Shown one piece after another: positions 63,961 through 64,000 of a stretch of DNA of 64,000 bases. This DNA comes from Candidatus Opimibacter iunctus (lineage in GTDB: Bacteria > Bacteroidota > Bacteroidia > Chitinophagales > Saprospiraceae), in the NCBI GenBank assembly GCA_016716665.1, contig JADJVH010000015.1, positions 58,582 through 122,581 on the forward strand, read 5' to 3'. The notes under the pieces are model-generated. The model did not search any database, had not been told where the DNA came from, and was given only the letters and a program-made list of their open reading frames with translations. The position numbers and the translations under genes were made by a program. The first letter of the stretch is position 1. Each line of letters opens with the position of its first letter.

Positions 63961-64000
63961 TGATTTTACTTATCTTTTCTCTTATCTGCTCACCATATCC

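Noticed and set aside
1..64000. tRNA or rRNA genes
   Set aside because: Scanning by eye found no cloverleaf with a TTCRA arm or conserved rRNA segment; a dedicated search could still find one, but nothing can be supported here.

Overview
The window looks like a chromosomal segment of a member of the Bacteroidota, most probably a Saprospiraceae/Chitinophagales-type bacterium. The evidence is a TonB-dependent receptor with an N-terminal carboxypeptidase-regulatory-like domain, a secreted M43 metalloprotease with a type IX secretion (T9SS) C-terminal sorting domain, secreted proteins with thrombospondin-type-3 and Ig-like repeats, and -7 boxes resembling TAnnTTTG. No rRNA, tRNA or CRISPR array was seen. 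A striking technical feature is the number of genes interrupted by single-base indels, many at short homopolymers. In nearly all cases the protein continues cleanly in the next frame, so uncorrected sequencing error is the simplest explanation; this is stated gene by gene.

Layout. 0-3.3 kb: a truncated NAD(P)-binding protein, a small metal-binding HMA protein and a beta-helix/PA14 lipoprotein. 3.4-6.1 kb: a plus-strand cluster (VTT membrane protein, ferritin-like oxidase of the VioB/RebD-type fold, unknown partner). It converges on a minus-strand pair: a 1286-residue protein with the C1-C2-NTPase-TPR layout of animal soluble adenylyl cyclase, followed 21 bases later by a DUF917 protein. 11.3-13.7 kb: TonB receptor. 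13.7-18.4 kb: a 105-bp tandem array and two 192-bp elements with terminal inverted repeats bracketing a GxxExxY nuclease-fold gene, then small uncharacterised genes.

18.6-50 kb is a defence island. In order it holds McrC and McrB (type IV restriction, minus strand) with an extra upstream domain; a very large exonuclease-RecQ-UvrD helicase gene; a Septu pair (PtuA ATPase, PtuB HNH nuclease) followed by a gene with a HEPN-type RNxxxH motif; a type I restriction-modification operon hsdR-hsdM-hsdS with a TIR-like gene at its tail; a decayed IS3 transposase; a secreted alpha/beta hydrolase; LRR-like/TSP3 secreted protein; fragments of further hsdR and hsdM genes; a PanA-type toxin-antitoxin pair; a putative AbiC-like abortive-infection protein; a YgiT/MqsA-type zinc finger; and an AT-rich two-gene module made of a P-loop NTPase and a small two-helix membrane protein, the best candidate here for an undescribed system.

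50-64 kb returns to ordinary genes: outer-membrane barrel, M43 protease, Ig-like secreted protein, zf-TFIIB protein, a TPR sensor histidine kinase divergent from a membrane AraC-type regulator, and an S33-type hydrolase. The intergenic spaces of this part are filled with copies of a composite two-hairpin repeat. Frame breaks become very dense after about 58 kb.
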